A program made the translations under genes and the position numbers. From assembly GCA_002951995.1 (NCBI GenBank), contig CP019797.1, positions 389,001 to 453,000 on the forward strand: a stretch of DNA of 64,000 nucleotides. Reading direction: 5' to 3'. The notes beneath the pieces were generated by a model. It was not told the origin of the DNA, did no database searches, and saw only the letters and a program-made list of their open reading frames with translations. This DNA comes from Stenotrophomonas acidaminiphila. Its GTDB lineage: Bacteria > Pseudomonadota > Gammaproteobacteria > Xanthomonadales > Xanthomonadaceae. Shown here one piece after another: positions 1 to 10,625 of this stretch (its first letter is position 1; the number at the start of each line of letters is the position of its first letter).

Positions 1-37
1 ACAGATACAGCAGGACGTCCAGGATGCTCTCTTTCAT
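1..37 (-). CDS. smg: Smg/DUF494 family protein, 5' end only
   Basis: Only the first twelve codons are inside the window; the rest lies beyond position 1. The reverse strand reads MKESILDVLLYL from an ATG at 37, the typical start of the Smg (DUF494) family. In gammaproteobacteria smg lies directly downstream of dprA, which is the arrangement here (43-base gap to the dprA stop). The molecular function of the family is not established. The call rests on a very short stretch plus synteny. Confidence 0.72.
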   Translation of the reverse strand, partial: MKESILDVLLYL

Positions 38-80
38 TGCCTCGGCCTGCGCCATGCGGCGCTGTGGAGGTGAAGGAACC

Positions 81-1232
81 TCAGGTGCGGGTGTAGCAGC
101 CGTATGCGGACGACACCTTCCCTTCCAGTTCCATGACCAGCAGCATGGATGACAGCCTGCTGGCCGTCAATCCAGTGCGCCTGATCAACGAATCCATACC
201 GGTTGGGTCGTAACCCAGCGCATTCCACAAGCACTGGTAGTCCGGATCCGGTGGGGTGGGGGCCGGGCAAGGGCTGCCCGGGGCCTCAGGGATGGGGGTC
301 AGTAACCGGTTTTGCAAGGCGCCCGCCAGTTCGCCGGCCAGATTGGCCACGCCTTCCACAATGTCCGCCGGTTGTGTCACCAGGATTGCACCGTCGCGTA
401 TCAGGCGATGGCAGCCGCACGCCATGGCGTTGCCGATCGATCCGGGCACCGCGAACACTTCACGACCGGCTTCGGCCGCCAGCCGCGCGGTGATCAGCGC
501 GCCGGAGCGCGCGGCGGCTTCGACCACCACCGTGCCCAGGCACAGCGCGGCGAGCAGCCGGTTGCGGGCGGGAAACTGGCCGTTGCGCGGTGGCGTGCCG
601 GGCGGGTACTCGCTGACCACCGCGCCGGTCGCGGCGACCTGCTCCTGGAGCGGGGCATGGCGGCGTGGGTACGCCAGGTCCGGGCCGGTGCCGATCACCG
701 CGAACGTGGCACCGCCGGCATCCAGCGCGGCACGGTGGGCGGCGGCGTCGATGCCGGCGGCCAGGCCGCTGCCGATCGCCAGCCCGCCCGCCGACAGTTC
801 GCGCGCGAACGCGTAGGCGTTGTCGCAGCCCCCTGCGCTGGGATTGCGGCTGCCGACGATGGCGATGGCCGGCTGCCACAGGCAGGCCGGGTCGCCATCG
901 ACGAACAGGGCCAGCGGGGGATTCGGGCAACGCCGCAGCAGGGGCGGGTAGTCCTCATCGCCCCAGCCGAGCAGGTGGTGGCGCGGATGCTCCAGCCAGC
1001 GACGTGCCTGCGCCATGCGCGCCGGTGCCGGCGCGACCAGCGCCTGCGCCTGCTGCCGGTCCAGGCCGACGGCCTGCCACGCGGGGCGCCCGGCAGCCAG
1101 CGCGTGGCGTGCGCTGCCGCAGTGGTCGAGCAGATCACGCAGCGGCCGGGCGCTGCCGCCGGCCAGCACCAGCGCCAGCAGCGCCTGGGCTTCGTCTGCG
1201 CACGCGCCGGCAGGGTCGGGAAAGGCGGGCAT
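81..1232 (-). CDS. dprA: DNA processing protein DprA (Smf)
   Basis: DprA loads RecA onto incoming single-stranded DNA during natural transformation and acts in the cytoplasm. The 383-residue product has the Rossmann-like core: a nucleotide-binding GSRNPSAGG near residue 127, GSGLAAGID near 154, the PARNRLLAAL segment near 222 and SGALITARLA near 243. The last 60 residues form the small winged-helix (DML1-like) domain found in proteobacterial DprA. Length is normal for the family. It is followed by smg and preceded by the LysM gene on the same strand, the usual order in Xanthomonadaceae. Confidence 0.95.
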   Translation of the reverse strand: MPAFPDPAGACADEAQALLALVLAGGSARPLRDLLDHCGSARHALAAGRPAWQAVGLDRQQAQALVAPAPARMAQARRWLEHPRHHLLGWGDEDYPPLLRRCPNPPLALFVDGDPACLWQPAIAIVGSRNPSAGGCDNAYAFARELSAGGLAIGSGLAAGIDAAAHRAALDAGGATFAVIGTGPDLAYPRRHAPLQEQVAATGAVVSEYPPGTPPRNGQFPARNRLLAALCLGTVVVEAAARSGALITARLAAEAGREVFAVPGSIGNAMACGCHRLIRDGAILVTQPADIVEGVANLAGELAGALQNRLLTPIPEAPGSPCPAPTPPDPDYQCLWNALGYDPTGMDSLIRRTGLTASRLSSMLLVMELEGKVSSAYGCYTRT

Positions 1233-1255
1233 GCGCGGATGCTGGCCCGGAAACG

Positions 1256-1281
1256 ACGACGGCGCCCTCGGGCGCCGTCGT
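1256..1281 (-). terminator. Hairpin terminator after the LysM gene
   Basis: A near-perfect inverted repeat (ACGACGGCGCC paired with GGCGCCGTCGT around a CTCG tetraloop) lies between the stop of the LysM gene and the start of dprA. Read on the minus strand it is followed by a short run GTTTCC. It is a plausible intrinsic terminator or attenuator; the T-tract is weak. Confidence 0.55.
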
Positions 1282-1309
1282 GCTGCTGCATCGGATTACG
1301 CCGCGCCGC

Positions 1310-2446
1310 CTACTGCGCGTCCGGATGCTTGAGCTCGTAACCCACGCGCGCCGGCTTGGTGCCTTCCATCACCAGCGCATAGCTGACCCGGTCGAAGGTG
1401 CGGAACACCATGGCGTGCGCCGCATACTCGGCCGGCAGCGACACGCGGCCAGCACCGGGCTTGAGCCCGTCGTCGGTGCGCGACGTGGCCATGCCGGTCA
1501 CGCGGTCGGTGACATGGCGGCCGCTGCGCCAGACCGAGAACACGGTGCCGTTGTCGATGCCGTCGCGGGCGCCGCCGGAAATGGCGATGACGTCGCGCGG
1601 ACCGCCCGAGGTGAGGGCGTCGGCCACGGCCAGGACGCGCAGGTGGCCGTCCGCGACCGCCGCGCTGGGGGCGTGCGGCACGAACTGCAGGTCGTAGGGG
1701 CTGGCCTGCACCGGGACCAGGCGGTCGCCGGCGCGCACTTCGCGGCCGCTGGCCTGCAGCAGCAGGGTGCTGGTCTCGTGCTCGCCGTTGCCGACGCGGG
1801 TGACCGTGCCGGTGGCGACCTGGGCCAGCTCGTAGCCCAGCAGTTCGTGGCGGTCGCTGCTGGCCACGTAGCTCCGCCACAGGTCGCCGGTGAACGGGGT
1901 CACGTTGCCGCGCTCGTCCAGGTCGTCGCTGGGCTTGGGCTGGCCGTACCGCACCGTGGGCCGCAGCACGGCATAGCGCTGGCCGGCCTGTGCGCCCTGC
2001 AGGCCGCGCACATAGGCCTGCTGCCCGGCGCTGGCGCGCATGCGGTTGTCTTCCAGGCCGACCACGTAGGGCAGCTGCTTGAAGCTGTCCATGACGGTCA
2101 GGTTCTTCAGGAACGGTTCAACCTGCGCCAGCGGGATCGCATTGATCGGCGCTTCGTCGCGCTTGCCCGGCTGGATGCTGCCCTGCGGCGTCACCCGGTC
2201 CAGATAGGCCAGGCTCAGCACGTCGCCCGGGTAGATCAGGTGCGGATTCTTGACCTGCGGGTTGGCCTGCCAGATTTCCGGCCAAAGCCACGGCTTCTTC
2301 AGGAAACGGGCGGCGATGTCCCAGAGCGTGTCGCCCTTGCGCACCACGTAGGTGTCCGGATGGGTGGCGCCCGTCTCGACCGCCACGGCATAGGTCGTAA
2401 CGGTCAGCAACGCGACGGCGGCGACCGTACGTATTTGTTTCAGCAT
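1310..2446 (-). CDS. LysM domain protein, exported
   Basis: A 378-residue exported protein with one LysM peptidoglycan-binding domain directly after the signal peptide. The signal is MLKQIRTVAAVALLTVTTYAVA, and the LysM domain runs from about residue 32 to 80 (YVVRKGDTLWDIAARFL, then WPEIWQANPQ and IYPGDVLSL). The remaining 300 residues have no recognised catalytic motif but are conserved in this dprA-linked family. I take the ATG at 2446 because the open frame upstream contains no signal-like sequence and would run into the divergent def gene. Probably a periplasmic cell-wall-associated protein; its role is unknown. Confidence 0.88.
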   Translation of the reverse strand: MLKQIRTVAAVALLTVTTYAVAVETGATHPDTYVVRKGDTLWDIAARFLKKPWLWPEIWQANPQVKNPHLIYPGDVLSLAYLDRVTPQGSIQPGKRDEAPINAIPLAQVEPFLKNLTVMDSFKQLPYVVGLEDNRMRASAGQQAYVRGLQGAQAGQRYAVLRPTVRYGQPKPSDDLDERGNVTPFTGDLWRSYVASSDRHELLGYELAQVATGTVTRVGNGEHETSTLLLQASGREVRAGDRLVPVQASPYDLQFVPHAPSAAVADGHLRVLAVADALTSGGPRDVIAISGGARDGIDNGTVFSVWRSGRHVTDRVTGMATSRTDDGLKPGAGRVSLPAEYAAHAMVFRTFDRVSYALVMEGTKPARVGYELKHPDAQ

Positions 2447-2480
2447 GGCTGCGATCTGCCTGATTCCCCAACAGGTTCGC

Positions 2481-2492
2481 GCACTATAGTGC
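2481..2492. promoter_or_regulatory. Twelve-base palindrome between divergent LysM and def genes
   Basis: GCACTATAGTGC is a perfect palindrome in the 130-base divergent intergenic region. Its core gives a TATAGT hexamer on both strands, so it could act as a shared -10 element or as a small operator. No good -35 hexamer is seen at 16-18 bases on either side. A second -10-like TAGAAT lies at 2524-2529 in front of def. Confidence 0.3.
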
Positions 2493-2576
2493 AGAACCCG
2501 GGGCGCGGGGCAAGCGCAGGCGCTAGAATTGGGACGTCCTGCCGAATTGTGCGGCATCCCCATTCCGGTGCACCCC

Positions 2577-3092
2577 ATGGCCCTCCTGCCCATTCTCGAA
2601 TTCCCCGACCCGCGGCTGCGCACCAAGGCGGTCCCGGTCGACCCTGCCGAAGTGACCACCCCGGCGTTCCAGCAGCTGCTCGACGACATGTTCCAGACCA
2701 TGTACGACGCCCCCGGCATCGGCCTGGCCGCCAGCCAGGTGGACGTGCACAAGCGTTTCATGGTGATCGACGTCAGCGAGGAGCACGACGCGCCGCAGGT
2801 GTTCATCAACCCGCAGATCGCCAGCGCCAGCGAAGGCGGCCGGGTCTACCAGGAAGGCTGCCTGTCGGTGCCCGGCATCTATGCCGACGTGACCCGTGCC
2901 GACAGCATCGTGGTGCGTTTCCTCGACCGCGAGGGCAAGGCGCAGGAACTGGCGGCCGATGGCCTGCTGGCCACCTGCATCCAGCACGAGATGGACCACC
3001 TGGACGGCAAGCTGTTCATCGATTACCTCTCGCCGCTCAAGCGCGAAATGGTGCGCAAGAAGCTGGCCAAACAGCGCAAGCACGTCGCCTGA
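2577..3092 (+). CDS. def: Peptide deformylase
   Basis: Removes the N-terminal formyl group from nascent proteins; a metal-dependent cytosolic enzyme. All three family motifs are present: GIGLAASQ near residue 45, EGCLS near 93 (metal-binding Cys) and HEMDH near 138 (two metal-binding His and the catalytic Glu). At 171 residues it has the normal length for a type 1 deformylase. The ATG at 2577 is chosen because [14 protein letters not shown] is the conserved N-terminus; the sixteen upstream codons in frame are not. It precedes fmt, its functional partner in N-formyl-methionine handling. Confidence 0.96.
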   Translation: MALLPILEFPDPRLRTKAVPVDPAEVTTPAFQQLLDDMFQTMYDAPGIGLAASQVDVHKRFMVIDVSEEHDAPQVFINPQIASASEGGRVYQEGCLSVPGIYADVTRADSIVVRFLDREGKAQELAADGLLATCIQHEMDHLDGKLFIDYLSPLKREMVRKKLAKQRKHVA

Positions 3093-3133
3093 GCCGCGCC
3101 CCCGGCCTGGCCGGGCGCGCACCAGCGCAGCGC

Positions 3134-3160
3134 ACGGCGCCGACCCCGGCGCCGTCGTTC
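3134..3160 (+). terminator. Hairpin between def and fmt
   Basis: ACGGCGCCG and CGGCGCCGT form a nine-base-pair stem with a four-base loop, followed by CGTTCTTTCC. It lies in the 88-base gap between def and fmt and may terminate or attenuate def transcription. fmt may still be read through. Confidence 0.45.
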
Positions 3161-3180
3161 TTTCCGGGAGTTGGATTGCC

Positions 3181-4104
3181 ATGAGAATCGTTTTTGCCGG
3201 TACGCCGGAGTTCGCCGTCGCCTCGCTCGGCGCGGCCGCGCGCCACCACGAGGTGGTCGCGGTCTACACCCAGCCCGATCGCCCGGCCGGCCGCGGCCGT
3301 GGGCTGATGCCGTCGCCGGTCAAGCTCGATGCCATCGCCCGCGGCATTCCGGTGTTCCAGCCGGAGAGCCTGAAGACCCCCGAGGCCCAGCAGCAACTGC
3401 GCGACCTGCAGCCGGACCTGATGGTCGTGGTCGCCTACGGCCTGATCCTGCCCAGGGCGGTGCTCGCCATCCCCACCCATGGTTGCTGGAACGTGCACGC
3501 CTCGCTGCTGCCGCGCTGGCGTGGCGCGGCGCCGATCCAGCGGGCGATCGAGGCTGGCGACAGCGAGACCGGGGTCTGCCTGATGCAGATGGAAGCCGGG
3601 CTGGATACCGGGCCGGTGCTGTTGCGCCAGCACACCGCCATCGCCGACACCGATACCGGCGGCCTGCTGCACGACCGCCTGGCCGAGATGGGCGCGCGGG
3701 TGCTGTCCGATGGCCTGGGGCTGCTGCGCGCGGGCCTCAAGCCGGTGGCGCAGCCGCAGCCCGAGGCCGGGGTCACCTATGCGCACAAGCTCGACAAGGC
3801 CGAGGCGCGGCTGGACTGGAGCCAGGACGCCGCGGCGCTGGCGCGGCGGGTGCGCGCCTTCAACCCGTGGCCGGTGGCCGAGGCCATGCTGGCCGGCGAG
3901 CGCGTGCGCATCCACGGCGCGGTGGCCATCGACGACAACCGCGGCAAGGCGCCAGGCACGGTGATCGGCGCCTCCCGCGAGGGCATCGACATCGCCTGCG
4001 GCCAGGGTGCCCTGCGCCTGCGCGTGGTGCAGCGCGAGGGCGGCAAGGCGATCACCGCCGCCGACTACCTCAATGCCCGCCGCGACCTGCCGGTGGAGGG
4101 CTGA
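3181..4104 (+). CDS. fmt: Methionyl-tRNA formyltransferase
   Basis: Transfers a formyl group from 10-formyl-tetrahydrofolate to initiator Met-tRNA. The protein has 307 residues, standard for the family. The N-terminus [13 protein letters not shown] is characteristic, and the folate/catalytic segment [17 protein letters not shown] is near residues 105-120, with the catalytic Asn and His in NVHAS and an Asp in LDTGP near 142. The C-terminal OB-like tRNA-binding domain follows from about 205. It lies between def and rsmB on the same strand, the classical translation cluster, and is four bases from rsmB. Confidence 0.97.
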   Translation: MRIVFAGTPEFAVASLGAAARHHEVVAVYTQPDRPAGRGRGLMPSPVKLDAIARGIPVFQPESLKTPEAQQQLRDLQPDLMVVVAYGLILPRAVLAIPTHGCWNVHASLLPRWRGAAPIQRAIEAGDSETGVCLMQMEAGLDTGPVLLRQHTAIADTDTGGLLHDRLAEMGARVLSDGLGLLRAGLKPVAQPQPEAGVTYAHKLDKAEARLDWSQDAAALARRVRAFNPWPVAEAMLAGERVRIHGAVAIDDNRGKAPGTVIGASREGIDIACGQGALRLRVVQREGGKAITAADYLNARRDLPVEG

Positions 4105-4108
4105 GCGG

Positions 4109-5446
4109 ATGGTGGTTTCGGCATCCGGGCCGTGGAAGGGCGGCGTCGCGCAACAACCGGGCGTGCAGACGCGCGTGCTGGCGGCCAAGGTGCTGGCGGC
4201 GGTGGCCGGCCGCGGCCGTTCGTTGAAGGCCGAGCTGGCGGCAATGCTGCCGCAGCTGGACGATGGCCGTGACCGCGCCCTGCTGGAGGCGATCTGTTTC
4301 GCCGCGCTGCGTCGCCACGCCCTCTACGAACAGGCGCTGCGGCAATGGCTGCAGAAGCCCCTGGGCGCGCGCGATGCCGACCTGAAGGGGCTGCTGCTGG
4401 CCGGCTTCGCGCAGCTCGATGCGTTGCAGCTGCCGGCCCATGCGGCGCTGTCGGCCACGGTGGACGCGGCGCGCGCGCTCGGACGCGAGCGCCAGGCCGG
4501 GCTGGTCAACGCGGTGCTGCGCCGGGCGCAACGTGAAGGTTTCCCCGAGGTCCGTGCCGAGGACGCATGGCCGGTCTGGCTGCAGGAGCATGTGCGCCGC
4601 GACTGGCCGGCGCAGGCCGAGGCGGTGTTCGCCGCGAGCCTGCGGCCGGCGCCGCTGTGGCTGCGGGTCAACCGCCAGCGCCATGCGCGCGACGCCTATC
4701 TCGCCCTGTTGCACGAGGCCGGTATCGAAGCGGAAGGGTCGGCCCTGGCCGCCGACGCGATCCGCCTGCCGGTCGCGGTGCCGGTCGCCAGCCTGCCGGG
4801 TTTCGGCGAGGGCGCGGTGTCGGTGCAGGACCTGTCGGCGCAGCAGGTGGCCGACGCGCTGGCGCCCGCGCGCGGCGCGCGGGTACTGGACGCCTGCGCC
4901 GCCCCGGGTGGCAAGGCGGCGCACCTGCTGGAACGTGATCCCGGCCTGCGGCTGCTGGCGCTGGACGTGGACGCGCGGCGCCTGCAGCGCATCCGCGAGA
5001 CCTTCAACCGTACCGGGGTCGGTGCGTCGGCGCAGGTGCGGGCGGCGGACGCGGCCGATTGCGCCGCATGGTGGGACGGCGAGCCGTTCGACGCGGTGCT
5101 GCTGGATGCCCCGTGTTCGGCCACCGGCGTGGTCCGTCGCCAGCCCGACGTGCTGCTGCACCGGCGCCCCGCCGACATCGACGCGCTGGTCGCCCAGCAG
5201 GCGCGGCTGCTCGATGCGCTGTGGCCGGTGGTGGCGCCCGGCGGCGTGCTGGTGTACGCCACCTGCTCGATCCTGCGTCGCGAGAACCAGCAGCAGATCG
5301 CGTCCTTCCTGGCGCGGACGGCCGATGCGCGCATCGACGCGCTGCCGGACGCGTTTGGCCATGGCGATGCCGGGACGCGGCAGCGCCTGCCCGGTGAACA
5401 GGATGGCGATGGCTTCTTCCATGCGCGGCTGCTGAAGCGCGGCTAG
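4109..5446 (+). CDS. rsmB: 16S rRNA (cytosine-967-C5)-methyltransferase RsmB
   Basis: Methylates C967 of 16S rRNA with S-adenosylmethionine. The 445-residue product has an N-terminal NusB-like domain (residues about 1-150) and a C-terminal Rossmann methyltransferase. The SAM-binding segment is [16 protein letters not shown] near 262. The two cysteines of m5C enzymes are in [10 protein letters not shown] near 331 and [15 protein letters not shown] near 385. The ATG at 4109 follows the fmt stop by four bases, so the two genes are probably co-translated. Also known as sun or fmu. Confidence 0.95.
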   Translation: MVVSASGPWKGGVAQQPGVQTRVLAAKVLAAVAGRGRSLKAELAAMLPQLDDGRDRALLEAICFAALRRHALYEQALRQWLQKPLGARDADLKGLLLAGFAQLDALQLPAHAALSATVDAARALGRERQAGLVNAVLRRAQREGFPEVRAEDAWPVWLQEHVRRDWPAQAEAVFAASLRPAPLWLRVNRQRHARDAYLALLHEAGIEAEGSALAADAIRLPVAVPVASLPGFGEGAVSVQDLSAQQVADALAPARGARVLDACAAPGGKAAHLLERDPGLRLLALDVDARRLQRIRETFNRTGVGASAQVRAADAADCAAWWDGEPFDAVLLDAPCSATGVVRRQPDVLLHRRPADIDALVAQQARLLDALWPVVAPGGVLVYATCSILRRENQQQIASFLARTADARIDALPDAFGHGDAGTRQRLPGEQDGDGFFHARLLKRG

Positions 5447-5683
5447 CCGGGCCCGGCCCGGGCTTGTTGAATGTGTTCATCATCACGGAACGCGCATTTA
5501 CGTTCGCTTTCCAGTTGCCGTGCAATGCTTGTGAAGAAGTGTGCGGGCCCTGTGAAACCCCGCCCAGCCAGGCAACCAGAGTTGCGTGACGCTGGAGCGG
5601 GGGTTGCCTGGTCCGCACGCGCAGGCCGGCAGGCGTTGCCTGCTGCGCCGCAGTCCGTTTCCCCGAATCCAGAAGTGCCTCCC

Positions 5684-6439
5684 ATGTCTCGGCCCTGCAG
5701 CGAACTGCCGATATACGTCATCAACCTGCCCGCATCGGCCGACCGGCGGGCATCGATGCAGCGCCAGGCGACCGCGCTGGGGCTGCGGTTCCAGTTTTTC
5801 GAGGCGGTGAACGGGCGCCAGCCGCACCCCCTGTTCGCGCATGTGGCCGAAAAGAAGCGGCTGCTGCGCAAGGGCAGGCCGTTCCGCCCCGGCGAGATCG
5901 GCTGCTGGGCCAGCCACTACCTGCTCTGGCAACGCTGCGTGGAAAGCGGACAGCCGATGCTGGTGCTGGAAGACGACATCGCGATCGACCCGCGCCTGCC
6001 CGCGCTGCTGGCCGACCTGGATCAGCTGCCGCAGGATGTCGGGTACTTCCGTCTGCATGCCGCCGACCGGTCCAGCGAGCCCTGGTGCCGCGTCGGCGAT
6101 TTCGTCCTCCACCGCTACTGGCGCAGCCCACTGTGCACCTTCGGCTACTACCTGGCCCCGGCGGCGGCGCGGTTCCTGGAGCATGCGGACGAGTGGATCG
6201 TCGCGGTCGACGACTACATGGACCTGGCCTGGCTGCACGGCGTGGAATGCCTGGGTCTGAAGCCGGGGCTGGTCAGCAGCGACGAGAGCTTCGAGTCGAT
6301 CATCCAGGCCCGCACCGGGGCGAAGGAACCGGTCGGGCCGTGGCGCTGGCTGGCCCGGGAGGGTTACCGCCTGAAGCTCGACGTGCGCTGGTTCCTGCAC
6401 AACCTGCCCGGGCGCGTCCGCCCCCGCGCGGTGTCCTGA
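5684..6439 (+). CDS. Glycosyltransferase family 25 (LPS/oligosaccharide)
   Basis: A 251-residue family 25 glycosyltransferase, of the type that adds galactose or glucose to lipooligosaccharide. The family start YVINLPASADRRASM lies at residues 10-24, FEAVNGR near 40, GEIGCWASHYLLW near 72 and the metal/sugar-binding LVLEDDIAID near 97. The acidic VDDYMDLAW near 185 is also typical. The ATG at 5684 is chosen because homology begins there; the upstream frame is not protein-like. It opens a run of envelope polysaccharide genes. The sugar donor cannot be inferred. Confidence 0.88.
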   Translation: MSRPCSELPIYVINLPASADRRASMQRQATALGLRFQFFEAVNGRQPHPLFAHVAEKKRLLRKGRPFRPGEIGCWASHYLLWQRCVESGQPMLVLEDDIAIDPRLPALLADLDQLPQDVGYFRLHAADRSSEPWCRVGDFVLHRYWRSPLCTFGYYLAPAAARFLEHADEWIVAVDDYMDLAWLHGVECLGLKPGLVSSDESFESIIQARTGAKEPVGPWRWLAREGYRLKLDVRWFLHNLPGRVRPRAVS

Positions 6440-6479
6440 CCCCGGCCGCGCCGCGCGCTGTCCTGCCGGCGGCCGGCCG

Positions 6480-7402
6480 TCAGCGGCCGCGCCTGTGGCC
6501 GAGCAGGATGCTGGCCGCGCGCTCGTAGCGCTTCCACCACGGCGCATCGCCGCGCAGCGCCAGCGACGCGTAGCGTTTGCGTTCCTTGCGCGTCGGTGCG
6601 GGCTTGGTGCGGTACTCGGTTTTGCTCAGCACGCAGCAGTTGTCGTCCAGCCCGCTGCGCCAGGCGTAGTGGCGGACGATCCCGTAGTTGCGCAGGCCGT
6701 TGAGGTGCAGCGATGCCGGCTGCTGGCGGGTCGCCCACCAGCCGTTGCTGCCGTGGGTCCGGTATTCGACGCAGCCGGTGGGCAGGTAGTACTTGCGCGC
6801 GCCGAGGATGCTGGCGCCGTGGACCAGGCAGGCATCGGCGCACAGCTTCCACTGTTTGCGGAAGCTGGGTGGCAGGTCCAGCACGGTGTCCGCCCAGCGC
6901 CGGCGCAGCGAGAGCGCCGAGGTCGGGGCGCCGTACCAGGTGACGAAGAAGTAGGTGCTGATCGCGGTGTAGCCCAGGTCGATCGGGCTCTTGCTGTCCT
7001 CGTACAGGATGTCCTGGTTGTCGATGCCGAAGGTCTGCAGGTCGCTGAACACGAAGTCGACGTCGCGCCGCGCGTCGTAGACCGCGCCGATCTGCTCCAG
7101 GTACCGCGGTTTCCAGCGGTCGTCGGCGTCCAGGAAGCAGACCACGTCGGCGCTGGCGGCGGCCACGCCGCGCTGGAACGCGGCCAGCTGCCCCTCGTTC
7201 TCGCCGAACAGCAGGGTCACCCGCGGATCGGCGCCGTAGCGCTGCTGCAGCAGCGCCGGCGAGCCGTCGCTGGAACCATCGTCGACGACGATGACCTGCG
7301 CGGCCGGCCGCGTCTGCGCAAGCGCGCTCTCCACCGCCTCCACCACGAACGGGAGGTAGTTGTAGCTGGTGATGACGACCGAGAATGTGGTGGCCGCGGT
7401 GC

Positions 7403-7406
<4 letters not shown>
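6480..7406 (-). CDS. Glycosyltransferase family 2
   Basis: A 308-residue GT-A fold transferase. Hallmarks are [13 protein letters not shown] at the N-terminus, [12 protein letters not shown] near 40 for nucleotide binding and [13 protein letters not shown] near 92, the DXD-type metal site. No membrane segments are evident. Its start overlaps the stop of the UDP-xylose synthase gene by four bases (ATGA), so the two are translationally coupled. A transferase using UDP-xylose or another nucleotide sugar is a reasonable inference. It converges on the GT25 gene. Confidence 0.88.
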
Positions 7407-8341
<935 letters not shown>

Positions 8342-8478
8342 GGGGGAGATATCACCGGAAGGGCGGCCTGTTAAGGCGAATGATACAGGCGTGATATCGT
8401 CCACCGGTTACCAAAGTCGCGGGTCGCATGCACGGATTCAGGGGCCGTGGAGGGGTTCGGCAGCGTTTCTGGTAGGGA

Positions 8479-9822
8479 ATGATTCATGGCGTTGGCCCCA
8501 GAGTCGCAAGGATGGCACGCAATCTGACGTATACCGCGACCCCAGGTCTTGAGCGGAAAGACGCATTGGGCATGCTGGCATCGGCAGGACTGTTCCTGTT
8601 GCCGGCGGCCATGGTGAGCACGCCCTTCAACGTGCTGCCGTTTGCCCTGGTGCTGCTGTTCACCAGCGCCCGTGGGATCTCCGACCTGTGGCGCGTGCGC
8701 ACCGGTGTCGTCGGCGGCCTGCTGCTGGCCCTGGCCCTGGCGGCGCTGGTCTCCGCACTGGTGTCGTCGTTGCATTCGGTGGGGATGTTCAGGGACGAGG
8801 GCTACCGTACCCGCTTCCTGGCCATGCCCTGGGTACTGCTCTGGGTGTACGCCTTGCGTCCCCGCCAGGAAATGTTGTGGTGGGGGGCGCTGTTCGGCCT
8901 GTTCGCGACCTTGGCCATCGCCGTTTACCAGGTGACCCATGGCTGGGCGCGAGCCGAGGCCTGGACCAACGCCATCGTGCTGGCCGACGTCACCCTGGTG
9001 CTGATGATCGTACTGGTGTTCTGCCGCCCGCCCGGGCGCTGGGGCTGGATCGCGCTGGGCATGGCGGCGGGCGGCACGGTGATCCTGCTCAGTGGCAGCC
9101 GGGGCGTATGGCCGGCGCTGCTTGCGCTGCTGGTGGCGATGGCGCTGTCGATCCGCCGTGGCAGCGGGCGCCTGCGCCTGGCCTGGCTGGGCGGGCTGCT
9201 GCTGGTCGCGGCAACCCTGGTGCTGGCGGTCCCGCAACTGCGCGAGCTGACCCGCCTGAGCGAGCTGCACAGCGACGTGCAGCGCATCGAGGCCGGGGAT
9301 GTGGATTCGTCGGCCGGCGCACGCCTGGAGCGGCTGCAGGTGGCATGGGACACGTTCCGCGAGCACCCGTGGACGGGCGTGGGTATCGGCAGGTTCGATA
9401 CCGCCATGCAGCGCCTGCCGGAGTGCCGCCTGCCGCAGGCGGTGGAGGCGCGCTGCCATCTGGGGCATGCGCACAACGACGTTGCCGAATGGGGCGCGAC
9501 CCAGGGCATCCCGGGCCTGCTGTTGCTGCTGTGCATCTATGGCCTGCCGCTGTGGATCTTCATCCACCTGCACCGCCACAGCGGCATCGGTGGGTTCCGT
9601 GGCCCCGCCGCGGCCGGGGTGATGCTGGTGGTCGCCTACCTGCTATGTGGGGTCACCCAGTCGATGTTCGCCCACCAGATAACCGTGAGTACCTACGCCA
9701 CCCTGGTGGGGGTACTGGCCGGCCTGTCGCTGGTGACGGCCTCCGCGCGCTACCGCCCGCAGGACGGGCAGCGCCAGGCCGGGCAGCGCCAGAGTGGGCG
9801 CCGGCAGCCCGTTCAGGGCTGA
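8479..9822 (+). CDS. O-antigen ligase family membrane protein
   Basis: A polytopic inner-membrane protein of about 447 residues with roughly ten hydrophobic segments and one large periplasmic loop. The Wzy/WaaL-type features are the LLSGSRGVWPALLAL segment near residue 204 and the HPWTGVGIGRFD plus LGHAHNDVAEWGATQG region (about 295-345), where the His is expected to be important for ligation. The start is uncertain: ATG at 8479 and 8512 are both in frame and neither has an ideally spaced ribosome-binding site. WaaL versus Wzy polymerase cannot be settled by sequence. Its 3' end overlaps the convergent GT2 gene by ten bases. Confidence 0.85.
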   Translation: MIHGVGPRVARMARNLTYTATPGLERKDALGMLASAGLFLLPAAMVSTPFNVLPFALVLLFTSARGISDLWRVRTGVVGGLLLALALAALVSALVSSLHSVGMFRDEGYRTRFLAMPWVLLWVYALRPRQEMLWWGALFGLFATLAIAVYQVTHGWARAEAWTNAIVLADVTLVLMIVLVFCRPPGRWGWIALGMAAGGTVILLSGSRGVWPALLALLVAMALSIRRGSGRLRLAWLGGLLLVAATLVLAVPQLRELTRLSELHSDVQRIEAGDVDSSAGARLERLQVAWDTFREHPWTGVGIGRFDTAMQRLPECRLPQAVEARCHLGHAHNDVAEWGATQGIPGLLLLLCIYGLPLWIFIHLHRHSGIGGFRGPAAAGVMLVVAYLLCGVTQSMFAHQITVSTYATLVGVLAGLSLVTASARYRPQDGQRQAGQRQSGRRQPVQG

Positions 9823-10625
9823 TCGCGCGGCGGATCGGCCACGTTCCGGCCGTTCTGCAGCAGCCACAGCATGATGGTCTTCTGCCGCACGTAGTTGGCG
9901 CGCACGTAGGCGTACACCAGGCCGTGCCAGCCGTCGCGGAAGCCGCCGCGCAGCAGCCAGCCGCGCCAGAAGCGCCACGCCGGCGCCAGCACCAGCTTGC
10001 CCAGGGTAGCGCGCTTGCCGCGGGCGAACTCGTGCTCGGCCATCATCCGTGCGTAGCGCTGGGTCTTGGCCAGCTGCTGCTCGAATGAGCGGTAGGGGTA
10101 GTGGACCAGGTCGCCGCGCAGCGTGCGCACCGGGCCATCGACAGTGGCCGCCTCGTGGATCTCGCGCGCGCCGCGCCAGCCGCCGCGGCGGCGGTCGAAC
10201 AGGCGCAGCACGCGGTCGGGGTAAGCGTTGCCATGGCGCAGGAACCGGCCGAAGTATTCGGACAGGCGGGCGAACCGGTAGCCGGCCGCGCCGTTGAATC
10301 CGGTGTCGCGCGCCTGCTCGATGGCGTGCCGCAGTTCGGGGCTTACCCGCTCGTCGGCGTCCAGGCACAGCACCCAGTCGTGGCGGGCCTGCTCCACGCA
10401 GTACGCCTTCTGGCTGCGGAATCCGTCGAACGCGCGCTGCAGCACCCGTGCGCCCGCCGCTTCGGCGATGGCCACGGTGGCGTCGCTGGAGTATGAGTCC
10501 ACCACCACGATCTCGTCGCAGAAGGCCAGCGAGGCCAGGCAGTCGCCGATGCGTGCGGCTTCGTTGAACGCGATAATGCAGGCCGTGATGCGAGGCCGTT
10601 CGGTGGGAGCGGTCGAAGAGGACAT
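9813..10625 (-). CDS. Glycosyltransferase family 2, WaaE/KdtX-like
   Basis: A 270-residue GT2 enzyme of the lipopolysaccharide core type. Motifs are ITACIIAFNEAARIGDCL near residue 13, IVVVDSYSSDAT near 38 and LCLDADERVSPEL near 86 (metal site). The C-terminal half, rich in Arg and Trp (WRFWRGWLLRGGFRDG near 217), resembles the WaaE/KdtX group that adds a sugar to core heptose. The start codon overlaps that of the divergent gene at 10624, so the two promoters must lie inside each other's coding regions. Confidence 0.85.
   Translation of the reverse strand: MSSSTAPTERPRITACIIAFNEAARIGDCLASLAFCDEIVVVDSYSSDATVAIAEAAGARVLQRAFDGFRSQKAYCVEQARHDWVLCLDADERVSPELRHAIEQARDTGFNGAAGYRFARLSEYFGRFLRHGNAYPDRVLRLFDRRRGGWRGAREIHEAATVDGPVRTLRGDLVHYPYRSFEQQLAKTQRYARMMAEHEFARGKRATLGKLVLAPAWRFWRGWLLRGGFRDGWHGLVYAYVRANYVRQKTIMLWLLQNGRNVADPPRDQP

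Noticed and set aside
665..3184. Very long plus-strand open frame across dprA, the LysM gene and def
   Set aside because: It is a composition shadow: Arg/Pro/Ala-rich, crosses well-supported genes on both strands and has no motif.
5440..5470. G+C-rich inverted sequence after rsmB as a terminator
   Set aside because: The arms pair only with a shift and no T-run follows, so I did not list it.
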